From: Pseudomonadota bacterium
Lineage (GTDB): Bacteria; Pseudomonadota; Alphaproteobacteria; Rhizobiales; Xanthobacteraceae
Assembly (NCBI GenBank): GCA_018240595.1
Contig: JAFEFL010000027.1
Span: 165,043-229,042, forward strand
DNA length: 64,000 nt
Direction: 5' to 3'
Made by a program: the position numbers and the translations under genes. The notes beneath the pieces are model-generated. The model saw nothing but the letters and a program-made list of their open reading frames with translations, was not told the origin of the DNA and searched no databases. Below, piece after piece: positions 34,644-42,083 of this stretch (position 1 is its first letter; each line of letters starts with the position of its first letter).

Positions 34644-35168
34644 CTATTCTGCCTTGGCCAAGGCCGTCGCGCCTTCGGAAGCGCCGATGTCCTTGAGCTT
34701 CCTGTGCAGCACCAGTTTGTCGAGCTTGGCCATCGGCAGCGCCAGGAACAATTCGATGCGGCGGCTGAGCATGCGATAGGCCTCGTCGAAGGCGAGCGCG
34801 ATCTCGACCTCGCTGCCGGTCGCGGCCGCCGGATCGGGAATGCCCCAATGCGCCGTCATCGGCTGGCCCGGCCACACCGGGCAGGCTTCGCCGGCCGCGT
34901 CATCGCAGACCGTGAAGACGAAATCCATCGGCGGCGCGCCGGCTTGTGCGAACTCGGTCCAGCTCTTGGAGCGGAAACCGGAGACGTCGTAGCCGAGGGT
35001 GCGCAACAGCGTCAGCGTATGCGGATTGACCTGGCCTTTGGGTTGGCTGCCGGCGCTGAACGCCCTGAAGCGGCCCTGGCCGTCGCGATTGAGAATAGCC
35101 TCGGCGATCACCGAACGCGCGGAGTTGCCGGTGCAGAGAAACAGAACATTGTAGACGCGATCGGACAT
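34644..35168 (-). CDS. arsC: Arsenate reductase, low-molecular-weight phosphatase type
   Basis: This 174-residue protein reduces arsenate to arsenite. The catalytic P-loop FLCTGNSARSVIAEA carries the CX5R motif with C12 and R18. The conserved second cysteine region VCDDAAGEACPVWPG supplies the resolving cysteines, and the DP pair is in WGIPDPA. The start lies 9 bp after the arsI stop, confirming operon membership. A longer than usual C-terminus (about residues 145-174) is basic and helical, of no known role. Confidence 0.94.
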   Translation of the reverse strand: MSDRVYNVLFLCTGNSARSVIAEAILNRDGQGRFRAFSAGSQPKGQVNPHTLTLLRTLGYDVSGFRSKSWTEFAQAGAPPMDFVFTVCDDAAGEACPVWPGQPMTAHWGIPDPAAATGSEVEIALAFDEAYRMLSRRIELFLALPMAKLDKLVLHRKLKDIGASEGATALAKAE

Positions 35169-35177
35169 GACGGCCCC

Positions 35178-35654
35178 TCAGGCGCAGCAGGCTGACTTCG
35201 ATGGCGCGGACTTGGCGGCCGGCGCGCAGCAGGCGCCGGCTTTCGCGCCGGCAGTGCGCGCTTCGTTTTCGCCGCTACCGTCGCCATAGGTGATGCTTTC
35301 GCCGGTGGTGTGGAAGGTTTCCCAGGCGATGCCGGCCGGATCGTTGATCCACGACTTTTCCGATTGCGCATAACAGCAGGCGGTTTCGCCCTGCTCGAGC
35401 ACGGCGCCGCCGGCTTGTTTGAGCCGTCCATAGACCTCGTGCAGTTCGCCCTTGTTCTCGACCTGGATGCCGAGATGATCGAGGCCGGCTTCGCGGCCGC
35501 GCGATGAGATGGCGAAATTGACGCGCGGATCCTCCAGCATCCATTTGGCGTAATCGGTCTTGATCACCGACGGCTGCGCCGCGAACAGCGCCGAATAGAA
35601 CGGGATCGACTTCGCGATATCGTCGACGGCGACGTGGACATGCAGGCGCTTCAT
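35178..35654 (-). CDS. arsI: ArsI-type C-As lyase (VOC-family dioxygenase)
   Basis: ArsI is an Fe(II)-dependent extradiol-type dioxygenase that cleaves the carbon-arsenic bond of trivalent organoarsenicals such as methylarsenite. This 158-residue protein has the VOC fold pattern. Candidate metal ligands are an N-terminal His (H5 or H7 in MKRLHVHVAV), H60 (LDHLGIQV) and E112 (IAWETFHT), and the vicinal substrate-binding cysteines are C93-C94 in ETACCYAQSEKSW, the ArsI hallmark. The tail adds two further Cys pairs (142-143, 156-157). Related CadI-like proteins lack a proven activity, so function is probable rather than certain. It lies between arsR and arsC. Confidence 0.88.
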   Translation of the reverse strand: MKRLHVHVAVDDIAKSIPFYSALFAAQPSVIKTDYAKWMLEDPRVNFAISSRGREAGLDHLGIQVENKGELHEVYGRLKQAGGAVLEQGETACCYAQSEKSWINDPAGIAWETFHTTGESITYGDGSGENEARTAGAKAGACCAPAAKSAPSKSACCA

Positions 35655-35664
35655 GAGAGCCTCC

Positions 35665-36027
35665 TCAGGCCGTTTGCTTGGTGCGTTGTTTGGCGCGTTT
35701 GATTGCAGGCTTGCAGGCCGCCGCCGGCGCGCATTGCGCAGGGTTGCCGCCGCAGCAATTGTCGGTGAGATAGCCGATCAGCGAATTCATGGTGTCGAAG
35801 CGCGCCGCGTAGATCATCGAACGGCCGTCGCGGCGCACGGTGACGAGACCGGCCGCGCGCAGGCGATCGAAGTGGAAGGTGAGCGTGTTCGGCGCGAGGC
35901 CGAGCCGTTCGGCGACGCTGCCCGCGGCCATGCCCTCCGGGCCGGCCTGCACCAGCAGGCGATAGACGGCTAGGCGGTTGTCCTGAGCGAGCGCGGCCAG
36001 CGCCGCGACGGCGTCCGTCTGTTCCAT
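35665..36027 (-). CDS. arsR: ArsR-family arsenic-responsive repressor
   Basis: This is a 120-residue ArsR/SmtB winged-helix repressor. The DNA-binding part is at about 15-75 (LAQDNRLAVYRLLVQ...NTLTFHFDRLRAAGLVTVRRDGR). The likely As(III) site is C-terminal: C91, C92 and C99 in NCCGGNPAQCAP, with C105 beyond, an arrangement like the C95/C96/C102 site of Acidithiobacillus ArsR rather than the helix-4 site of plasmid ArsR. It heads the operon arsR-arsI-arsC-acr3. A perfect inverted repeat directly touches its start codon, and no ribosome binding site is visible, suggesting a leaderless transcript. Confidence 0.95.
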   Translation of the reverse strand: MEQTDAVAALAALAQDNRLAVYRLLVQAGPEGMAAGSVAERLGLAPNTLTFHFDRLRAAGLVTVRRDGRSMIYAARFDTMNSLIGYLTDNCCGGNPAQCAPAAACKPAIKRAKQRTKQTA

Positions 36028-36047
36028 ATTTCAACGAATATTGAAAT
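36028..36047. promoter_or_regulatory. Putative ArsR operator
   Basis: ATTTCAA (36028-36034) and TTGAAAT (36041-36047) form a perfect inverted repeat around CGAATA immediately upstream of the arsR ATG (minus strand). Position and AT-rich symmetry fit an ArsR/SmtB operator. Binding here would block the promoter or start region of the operon. Confidence 0.75.
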
Positions 36048-36164
36048 GATTGGCGCGAGTCAAGCCGCTCGCTGGCGTGCGGGAACGGCGGGCAGGCGGG
36101 AACCGCCCTGTTGTTTGAAAGGCCCGGGCGGGCCTGTCCCCTTTTCCGTCTCTCCGAAGAGAAA

Positions 36165-36337
36165 TGGAGCGCCGGGAGGCGCCAGAGGGTTTGCGAGACC
36201 CTCTTTGGCGGGGCTTGCGAGACCCCGCCGTACGCCGGACCGAAACAGGTTTGCGAGACCTGCTCCGCGGCGCACGCGCCGGATCGCGCCGGGTTTGCGA
36301 GACCCGATGCGGCGGCGCTGCGCCTCCCGGCGCTCCA
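36165..36337. other. Four-hairpin element inside an 18-bp outer stem
   Basis: The outer arms TGGAGCGCCGGGAGGCGC (36165-36182) and its exact complement (36320-36337) enclose four hairpins. All share the loop TTGCGAG (36191-36197, 36215-36221, 36251-36257, 36295-36301). Their stems are AGAGGGT/ACCCTCT, GGCGGGG/CCCCGCC with a C.A closing mismatch, CAGGT/ACCTG and CGGGT/ACCCG. Different stems with preserved pairing and a fixed loop indicate selection on folded DNA or RNA. It lies between divergent arsR and the helicase gene. Short open frames on both strands look like by-products of the repeats. I do not recognise a named family. Confidence 0.8.
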
Positions 36338-36670
36338 CCATCGAACCGGCGACTGGCCGGCCCGACTGTCACGAGGCGCATTGTCGGCGCCCCGCCCTTC
36401 CCCACCCGCCCCGGCGCGTCATGACGGCGCCGGATGAGATGGGGAGAGAATTGGGAATATATGCTAGAGGCTCGACCGCGTCAAGATCAAATTCCTTATT
36501 CCGCCGTCGTCATGGTCCGCGGAGGCGGACCATCCGGCGCTTTGGCAACATCGTTCCGAAGGGCTGGATCACCCGCCTTCGCGGGTGATGACGACGGGGA
36601 GCGCGGGCCGGGCATTGGCAAAGCCGTGCACCAATCCGGTTCCCAATTTGTTCTTTGCCATCCGGGCGGC
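36338..36670. other. Rest of the arsR-helicase intergenic region
   Basis: Apart from the inverted REP-like pair at 36508-36593, this stretch has no visible gene. It should contain the promoter of the helicase gene. No clear promoter elements could be assigned. Confidence 0.4.
36508..36593. repeat. REP-like hairpin pair, copy C (inverted)
   Basis: Two perfect hairpins, ATGGTCCGC-GGAG-GCGGACCAT and ATCACCCGC-CTTC-GCGGGTGAT, are joined by about 40 bp containing GGGCTGGATC. The order is reversed relative to copies A and B at 37837 and 37972, so this copy is in the opposite orientation on the other side of the helicase gene. Ends read CGTCAT and ATGACG. Confidence 0.8.
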
Positions 36671-37819
36671 ATGCTCTATTCATCCCGCATGCAATTCACG
36701 CCCCATCAGGATGACGCCCTGAAAGCCGTCGCCGACTGGCTCAAGGCCAAGCCGGGCTATGGCTCGACGCCGCAGATTTTCCGCCTGTTCGGCTATGCCG
36801 GCACCGGCAAGACCACGCTCGCCACCCACCTCGCCGAGGCGGTCGACGGCGAGGTGAAGTTCGCCGCCTTCACCGGCAAGGCGGCTTCGGTGATGCGCGG
36901 CAAGGGCTGCCGCGGCGCCACCACCATCCACTCGCTGATCTATCGCGCCCGCGAGAGCGGCGAGGAAATCCCCAGCTTCGACCTGTGGGATGAAGCACCG
37001 GCTTCGAAGGCGTCGCTGATCATCATCGACGAATGCTCGATGGTCGATGCCGAGCTCGGCAAGGACCTGCTGTCGTTCGGCGTGCCGCTGCTGGTGCTCG
37101 GCGATCCGGCGCAATTGCCGCCGATCACCACCGGTTCGAACGGCGGCGGCTTCTTTACCGAACACGAGCCCGACATCATGCTCACCGAGGTGCATCGCCA
37201 GGCCCAGGACAATCCGATCATCCGCCTGTCGATGGACATCCGAGCCGGCGAGTATCTCGAGCCCGGCCGCTACGGCGAGACCGAGGTGGTGCCGAAGGGC
37301 GAGCTCGATCCGCAGCGCGTGCTGGAGGCCGATCAGGTGCTGGTCGGCCGCAACAATACGCGGCGCGCCTATAACATGCGTATGCGCGAGCGCCGCGGCT
37401 TCAAGGACACCATGCCGGAAGCCGGCGACAAGCTGGTGTGCCTGCGCAACAACCGCAAGAAGGGCCTGTTCAACGGTGGCCTGTGGAGCGTGAAGGAGCG
37501 CGGCGGCCGCAAGGGAGGGGCGACGTCCGGCATCATGAAGTTGCGGCTGCTGCCGGACGACGAGACAGCGACGCGCGGCGTCAAAGTGTCGGTGCGGCCG
37601 GAATGCTTCACCGGCGGTCTCGAGCAGATCGACTGGCAGCGCCGCAAGCCTTACGACGAATTCGACTACGGCTACGTGCTCACCGTGCACAAGGCGCAAG
37701 GCTCGCAGTGGGACGACGTCGTGCTGTTCGACGAGTCGTTCGCGTTTCAGGAAAGCCGGCAGCGCTGGCTGTATACCGGCATCACCCGCGCCGCGAAGCG
37801 GCTGACGGTGGTGGTGTAG
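36671..37819 (+). CDS. Superfamily 1B DNA helicase (Dda/RecD-like)
   Basis: This is a 382-residue ATP-dependent DNA helicase of the RecD/Dda type. Motifs are the Q-like FTPHQDDALKAV, Walker A GYAGTGKTTLA, Walker B LIIIDECSMVD, motif III VLGDPAQLPP, motif IV/V TVHKAQGSQWDDVVLFDES (shown in part), and motif VI RWLYTGITRAAKRL. It is compact, with no nuclease domain. The family handles single-stranded DNA 5'-3' in repair. Starts at 36671 or 36689 (giving MQFTPHQDD) are both possible. REP-like hairpin elements flank it on both sides in opposite orientation. Confidence 0.9.
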   Translation: MLYSSRMQFTPHQDDALKAVADWLKAKPGYGSTPQIFRLFGYAGTGKTTLATHLAEAVDGEVKFAAFTGKAASVMRGKGCRGATTIHSLIYRARESGEEIPSFDLWDEAPASKASLIIIDECSMVDAELGKDLLSFGVPLLVLGDPAQLPPITTGSNGGGFFTEHEPDIMLTEVHRQAQDNPIIRLSMDIRAGEYLEPGRYGETEVVPKGELDPQRVLEADQVLVGRNNTRRAYNMRMRERRGFKDTMPEAGDKLVCLRNNRKKGLFNGGLWSVKERGGRKGGATSGIMKLRLLPDDETATRGVKVSVRPECFTGGLEQIDWQRRKPYDEFDYGYVLTVHKAQGSQWDDVVLFDESFAFQESRQRWLYTGITRAAKRLTVVV

Positions 37820-37836
37820 ACACGCCACACACTCAG

Positions 37837-37927
37837 CGTCATCATCCGCGAAAGCGGGTGATCCAGCCCTCCCACGAGACCTTTTTATGTCGCAAGCGCT
37901 GGATGGTCCGCCTACGCGGACCATGAC
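37837..37927. repeat. REP-like hairpin pair, copy A
   Basis: ATCATCCGC-GAAA-GCGGGTGAT and ATGGTCCGC-CTAC-GCGGACCAT are separated by a spacer that starts CCAGCCCT and ends AGCGCTGG. The element begins CGTCAT and ends ATGAC, and starts 18 bp after the helicase stop codon. It shares most of its sequence with copy B, 45 bp further on. Confidence 0.85.
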
Positions 37928-37971
37928 AGTTTGCTGCGTGGACCCGCTAGCGGCCCATGACACCCCCGGAA

Positions 37972-38063
37972 CGTCATCACCCGCGAAGGCGGGTGATCCA
38001 GCCCTAATTCGATACACCTCATTCGCCGCCAGCGCTGGATGGTCCGCCTGCGCGGACCATGAC
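37972..38063. repeat. REP-like hairpin pair, copy B
   Basis: ATCACCCGC-GAAG-GCGGGTGAT and a second hairpin TGGTCCGC-CTGC-GCGGACCA are joined by the same spacer type as copy A. The element ends 8 bp from the stop codon of the minus-strand GIY-YIG gene, so it lies in that gene's immediate 3' region. Confidence 0.85.
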
Positions 38064-38071
38064 CGCTTGGG

Positions 38072-38368
38072 CTAGGCAATCTGGTAATACAGATCGATCC
38101 AGTTCGGATTGTTCCGCTCGATCAGCCGAACCTTCCACGCACGGTTCCAGGCTTTCAACCTTTTCTCGCGGCGAATTGCATTCTCGACATCGTCAAACTG
38201 CTCGAAATGCACGAGCCGATGGACGCCGTATCTTCTGGCGAATCCTTCGGCCAGACCTTCGCGATGTTCGTAAACGCGCCGGATCAGATCGTTCGTCACG
38301 CCGACATACAGCGTGCCGCCGATCTTGCTCGCCAGGATGTAAACCCAAAAATGGGAGGCCCCGCCCAT
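38072..38368 (-). CDS. GIY-YIG nuclease-domain protein
   Basis: This is a 98-residue stand-alone GIY-YIG protein of the YhbQ/UPF0213 type. The two signature strands are WVYILASKIGGTLYVGVTNDL, with Y-I and Y-V-G as the GIY and YIG equivalents. The catalytic arginine follows in LIRRVYEHR, then HFEQFDDVENAIRREKRLKAW with the conserved glutamate and lysine, and NPNWIDLY near the end. It probably binds or nicks DNA. It is bracketed closely by REP-like hairpins: copy B ends 8 bp from its stop, and a half element begins within a few bases of its start. Confidence 0.92.
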   Translation of the reverse strand: MGGASHFWVYILASKIGGTLYVGVTNDLIRRVYEHREGLAEGFARRYGVHRLVHFEQFDDVENAIRREKRLKAWNRAWKVRLIERNNPNWIDLYYQIA

Positions 38369-38369
38369 A

Positions 38370-38450
38370 GGGCTGGATCGTCCGCCTTCGCGGACGATGA
38401 CGTCAACTGAGTCATTGAGTTATGCGTCATCACTCGCGAAGGCCCGGGAC
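38370..38450. repeat. REP-like element, degenerate copy D
   Basis: A perfect hairpin ATCGTCCGC-CTTC-GCGGACGAT (about 38377-38398) preceded by GGGCTGG lies immediately upstream of the GIY-YIG start. A decayed second half, GCGTCATCACTCGCGAAGGC, follows at about 38424-38443. The stem differs from copies A-C (TCG against TGG) with the pairing kept. The rest of the spacer to 38636 shows no gene. Confidence 0.7.
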
Positions 38451-38636
38451 GACAAACATCCCCACAACGCTTCTTTTTCGTTCATCACGCAACGGCCAGG
38501 AAACCCACGCCGGCGCATCCGCCAGATTCCATTTTACAAAATCATGGCCGTGATGGACGATCCGCCTCGCGGATCCGGGCAACCTTGTGCGACGCCGGAG
38601 ACCAGCACAAACAAGGCAGCAAGGAGGAAGCGAACG

Positions 38637-39650
38637 ATGAGCCCGACAACATGGCGCGCGCGGTGGGCGCTCGCCCTGGCGCTGTCCTGCGCGGTGGCAA
38701 GCCCGGCAGCCGCCGAAGTCCAGGAGATCGTCGTCGCCCAGCAGTTCGGCGTCAGCTTCCTGCCGCTGATGGTCATGGAGCGCGGCAAGCTGGTCGAAAA
38801 GCACGCCGAACAGGCCGGCCTCAAGGACATCAAGACCAACTGGGCCAAGGTGGCCGGCCCGTCGGTGATGAATGACGGGCTGCTTTCCAACACCATGCAT
38901 TTCGTGGCGCAAGGCGCGCCCTCGATGATCACTCTGTGGGACCGCACCAAAGGGCAGATCCGCGGCGTCGCCGCCATGACGACCTACCCGCTGTACCTCA
39001 TCACGCGAAACCCGAATGTGAAAACCATCGCCGACTTCACCTCCGCCGACAAGATCGCGGTGCCGTCGGTCAAGATCTCGACGCAGGCCATCATGCTGCA
39101 GATGGCCGCGACCAAACTGTTCGGCCAGGAGAACTATACCAGGTTCGATCCGCTGACGATCTCGCTGTCGCATCCCGACGCCGTGCTCGCCTTCACCGGC
39201 AACACCGCCGGCGTCAACGCGCATTTCACCTCGTCGCCGTTCTACGAACAGGAAATGAAAATTCCCGGCGCGCGGCTGCTGACGTCGAACTACGAAATTC
39301 TCGGCGGGCCGGCGACGGCCGTCGTCATCACCGCCAACAGCAAATTCGCCCATGACAACCCGAAGGCCTTCAAGGCCTTCGTCGATGGCCTGAAGGAGGC
39401 GATCGACGTCATCAACAAGGACAAGCGCGCCGCCGCCGCGCTCTATCTCGAGATGGCCAACGACAAGAAGAATTCGGTCGACGACATCATGGCGATGATC
39501 GGCGACAAGGACTACAGCTACACCCTGCGGCCGCAGAAAGTGCTGGCGACGGCGCATTTCATGGCCAAGATCGGCATCATCAAGCAGGACCCGAAGACGG
39601 TCGAGGACCTGTTCTTCCCCGATGTCGTCAAGGGTCTGAACGGCGACTAG
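38637..39650 (+). CDS. ABC transporter substrate-binding protein (NitT/TauT-like)
   Basis: This is a 337-residue periplasmic binding protein with a signal peptide (about 1-26, ARWALALALSCAVASPAAA). It is followed by VQEIVVAQQFGVSFLPLMVMERGKLVEKHA, which opens the SsuA/THI5/NitT-type fold. The LYLITRNPNVKTIADFTSADKIAVPSVKIS segment is the usual hinge region. These proteins bind sulfonates, nitrate, pyrimidine precursors or aromatic acids; the ligand is unclear. No permease or ATPase genes adjoin, so it is an orphan here. An AAGGAGG site precedes the ATG, which decides the start over upstream in-frame sequence derived from the repeats. Confidence 0.9.
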   Translation: MSPTTWRARWALALALSCAVASPAAAEVQEIVVAQQFGVSFLPLMVMERGKLVEKHAEQAGLKDIKTNWAKVAGPSVMNDGLLSNTMHFVAQGAPSMITLWDRTKGQIRGVAAMTTYPLYLITRNPNVKTIADFTSADKIAVPSVKISTQAIMLQMAATKLFGQENYTRFDPLTISLSHPDAVLAFTGNTAGVNAHFTSSPFYEQEMKIPGARLLTSNYEILGGPATAVVITANSKFAHDNPKAFKAFVDGLKEAIDVINKDKRAAAALYLEMANDKKNSVDDIMAMIGDKDYSYTLRPQKVLATAHFMAKIGIIKQDPKTVEDLFFPDVVKGLNGD

Positions 39651-39660
39651 ACGCCTTTCT

Positions 39661-39811
39661 TCCCCTCTCCCCTTGTGGGAGAGGGTGGCGAGCGAACGAA
39701 TGTGAGCGAGCCGGGAGAGGGGTTTGCGCCTCATCCGAAACGCGCCCCTCTCCCGCCCTCGCTCGGCTATCGCCTCCGCTCGGGCACCCTCTCCCACAAG
39801 GGGAGAGGGGA
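39661..39811. repeat. Large composite palindrome with perfect 27-bp terminal inverted repeats
   Basis: The left arm (39661-39687, starting TCCCCTCTCCCCTTGTGGG) is exactly complementary to the right arm (39785-39811). Inside lies a second perfect pair, CGGGAGAGGGG (39712-39722) with CCCCTCTCCCG (39745-39755). The 151-bp element fills most of the gap between the convergent binding-protein and FadB-type genes, where it could act as a bidirectional terminator. Shorter relatives occur at 31896, 42564 and 43851. Confidence 0.85.
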
Positions 39812-39836
39812 AGTGAGTACGCGGCTGCTTTGAGAC

Positions 39837-42047
39837 CTACGCCGCCTTCTTCTTCGGCGCGAAGCGGGTGTGGAAGCTCTCGCCCTTCGCCGCCATCTCG
39901 ACCAGCAGTTTCGGCGGCGTGAAGCGGTCGCCGTACTTCTTGACGAACCTGTTGCACAGCTCGACGAACTTCTTCGTCCCCATCATGTCGATATACGACA
40001 AGGTGCCGCCGGTGAACGGCGCAAAGCCGAAGCCGAGGATCGAGCCGACATCGGCCTCGCGCACGTCGGTGACAACGTGCTCCTCGAAGGTGCGCGCGGC
40101 CTCGACCGCCTGCACGACGAGGAAGCGCTGCTTCAGCTCCTCGACGTCGAGCGCCTCGACCTCCTCGCGCGTCAGCTTCTTCGGCAGCAGATCAGAGAGG
40201 CCCGGCCACAGCTTTTTCGGCTGGCCCGGCGCGTAGTCGTAGAAGCCCTTGCCGTTCTTGCGGCCGAAGCGCTGGTTCTTCTCGACCATGTCCTCGAGCA
40301 GCTTCTTCATGCCGGGATCGACCGCGCCGGCGCCGAGATCGGCTTCGGTGGCGCGCACGATCTTGAGGCCGAGATCGAGCGCGGTCTCGTCGTTGAGCGA
40401 CAAAGGCCCGACCGGCATGCCGGCCATGCGCGCGGTGTTCTCGATCATCGCCGCCGGGATGCCTTCCTGCAGCATCAGGTGGCCTTCGCGGATGTAATTG
40501 AGCACGCAGCGGTTGGCGTAGAAGCCGCGCGTGTCGTTGACGACAATGGGAGTCTTGCGGATGGCGCGGATGAAATCGAGCGCCGCCGCGAGCGCCGGAT
40601 CGCCGGTCTCCTTGCCCATGATGACCTCGACCAGCATCATCAGCGCCACCGGCGAGAAGAAATGGATGCCGATGAAACGCTTCGGCTCCTTGAACTCGGC
40701 GGCCAGCGAGGTGATCGGCAGCGTCGAGGTGTTGGAGGCGAAGGTGGCGTCGTCGCGGATCACGGCGGCGACCTTCTTGATGACGTCGGTCTTGACCTTG
40801 CGGTCCTCGAACACGGCTTCGACGATGATGTCGCAATCCTTGAGCGCGTCGTAGTCGGCGGTCGGCACGATCTTTTCCAAGAGGCTGTCGCGCTCGGCCG
40901 ATTTCATGCGGCCCTTGGCGACGCGATCGGACAGCGCCTTGTGCAGCCCGGCCTTGCCCTTGTCGGCGGTTTCCTGATCGCGGTCGATCAGCACGACGGA
41001 CAGGCCCGCCGCGGCCGACACCTGGGCGATGCCGGCGCCCATGAAGCCGGCGCCGATGATGCCGACTTTCCTGATGTTGGTCGGCGGCACGCCGGCCGGG
41101 CGGCGCGCGCCCTTGTTGAGGTCCTGCATGTTGACGAACAAGGTGCGGATCATGGCCGCCGCTTCCGGCGAGCGCAGGATCTTGGCGAAATGCCGCGACT
41201 CGATGCGCAGCGCGGTGTCGATGTCGACCTGCAGCCCTTCATAGACGACCTGGAGAATGGCGCGCGCCGCCGGATAATTGTCGTAGGTCTCGCGGCGATA
41301 GATGGCGTTGGCCGGCGGGAAGGTCATCATGCCGGACTTCGAGTAAACGAGACCGCCGGGGAATTTGTAGCCCTTGACGTCCCAGGGCTGCTCGCCCTTG
41401 CCGCCACCCTTGATCCAGGCTTTCGCCGTCTCGACCAGCTTGTCCTGCGGCACCACCTCGTCGATCAGCTTCATCGCCTTGGCGCGATCGACCTTGAGCT
41501 GGTCGCCCTTGAGCAGGAATTGCAGCGCATCGGCCGGCATCATCATGCGCACCACGCGCTGCGTGCCGCCGGCGCCGGGAAACAGGCCGACCTTGATTTC
41601 CGGCAGGCCGAGCCGCGTCTTCGGATTATCCGAAGCGATGCGGCGATGGCAGGCGAGCGCCAGTTCGAAACCGCCGCCCATCGCGGTGCCGTTGAGCGCG
41701 CAGACCCACGGCTTGCCGCTCTTCTCGAGGCGGCGATAGAGCTGCGACAGTTTCGAGCTTTCCTCGTAGACGTATTTCGCCGCGGCCTCGGCGCCTTCCT
41801 TTTTCACCTTGTCGGCGTAGATGCCGCCCATGCTTTCCAGCATGGTCAGGTCGGCGCCGCCGCAGAAGGCTTCCTTGCCCGAGGTGATGACCGCGCCCTT
41901 GATGGCGGCGTCGTTGGTCACCTTGTCCACCAGCGCCGACAGTTCGCCGATCACATCCATGGTGATGACGTTCATCGAACGGTCCGCCATGTCCCAGGTG
42001 ATGAGCGCGATGCCGTCGGCGTCGATGTCGAGTTTGAAGGCGGTCAT
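39837..42047 (-). CDS. Trifunctional-type enoyl-CoA hydratase/3-hydroxyacyl-CoA dehydrogenase
   Basis: This 736-residue FadB/FadJ-type protein performs hydration and dehydrogenation in fatty-acid beta-oxidation. The N-terminal hydratase domain (about 1-190) contains SGKEAFCGGADLTMLE and the oxyanion/catalytic region AMGGGFELALACHRRIASDNPKTRLGLPEIKVGLFPGAGGTQR (only landmarks are given). The NAD-binding domain (about 325-505) begins KVGIIGAGFMGAGIA and includes GIHFFSPVALMMLVE. C-terminal dehydrogenase helices follow (FYANRCVLNY). It lies 36 bp after the cupin gene and near a thiolase and an acyl-CoA dehydrogenase, together making a beta-oxidation set. A GAGAGG site precedes the ATG. Confidence 0.96.
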   Translation of the reverse strand: MTAFKLDIDADGIALITWDMADRSMNVITMDVIGELSALVDKVTNDAAIKGAVITSGKEAFCGGADLTMLESMGGIYADKVKKEGAEAAAKYVYEESSKLSQLYRRLEKSGKPWVCALNGTAMGGGFELALACHRRIASDNPKTRLGLPEIKVGLFPGAGGTQRVVRMMMPADALQFLLKGDQLKVDRAKAMKLIDEVVPQDKLVETAKAWIKGGGKGEQPWDVKGYKFPGGLVYSKSGMMTFPPANAIYRRETYDNYPAARAILQVVYEGLQVDIDTALRIESRHFAKILRSPEAAAMIRTLFVNMQDLNKGARRPAGVPPTNIRKVGIIGAGFMGAGIAQVSAAAGLSVVLIDRDQETADKGKAGLHKALSDRVAKGRMKSAERDSLLEKIVPTADYDALKDCDIIVEAVFEDRKVKTDVIKKVAAVIRDDATFASNTSTLPITSLAAEFKEPKRFIGIHFFSPVALMMLVEVIMGKETGDPALAAALDFIRAIRKTPIVVNDTRGFYANRCVLNYIREGHLMLQEGIPAAMIENTARMAGMPVGPLSLNDETALDLGLKIVRATEADLGAGAVDPGMKKLLEDMVEKNQRFGRKNGKGFYDYAPGQPKKLWPGLSDLLPKKLTREEVEALDVEELKQRFLVVQAVEAARTFEEHVVTDVREADVGSILGFGFAPFTGGTLSYIDMMGTKKFVELCNRFVKKYGDRFTPPKLLVEMAAKGESFHTRFAPKKKAA

Positions 42048-42083
42048 GAACGGTTCCTCTCGGTGTTCTTCAGGGGCGCGCGT

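Noticed and set aside
33466..36027. A mobile arsenic resistance island
   Set aside because: Base composition and codon use look like the neighbours, and no integrase, transposase or attachment site is seen; only short palindromic repeats are present.
36191..36301. A possible CRISPR array based on the repeated GTTTGCGAGAC
   Set aside because: The repeats are only about 12 bases, their spacing is irregular (24, 36, 44), no cas gene is near, and the flanks covary as hairpin stems.
36031..36588. Several open frames of 80-180 codons over the four-hairpin region, on both strands
   Set aside because: Their apparent repeated peptides (such as GLRDP and VCET) arise from the repeated TTGCGAG hairpins and outer inverted repeat; both strands give similar strings, as expected from palindromes.
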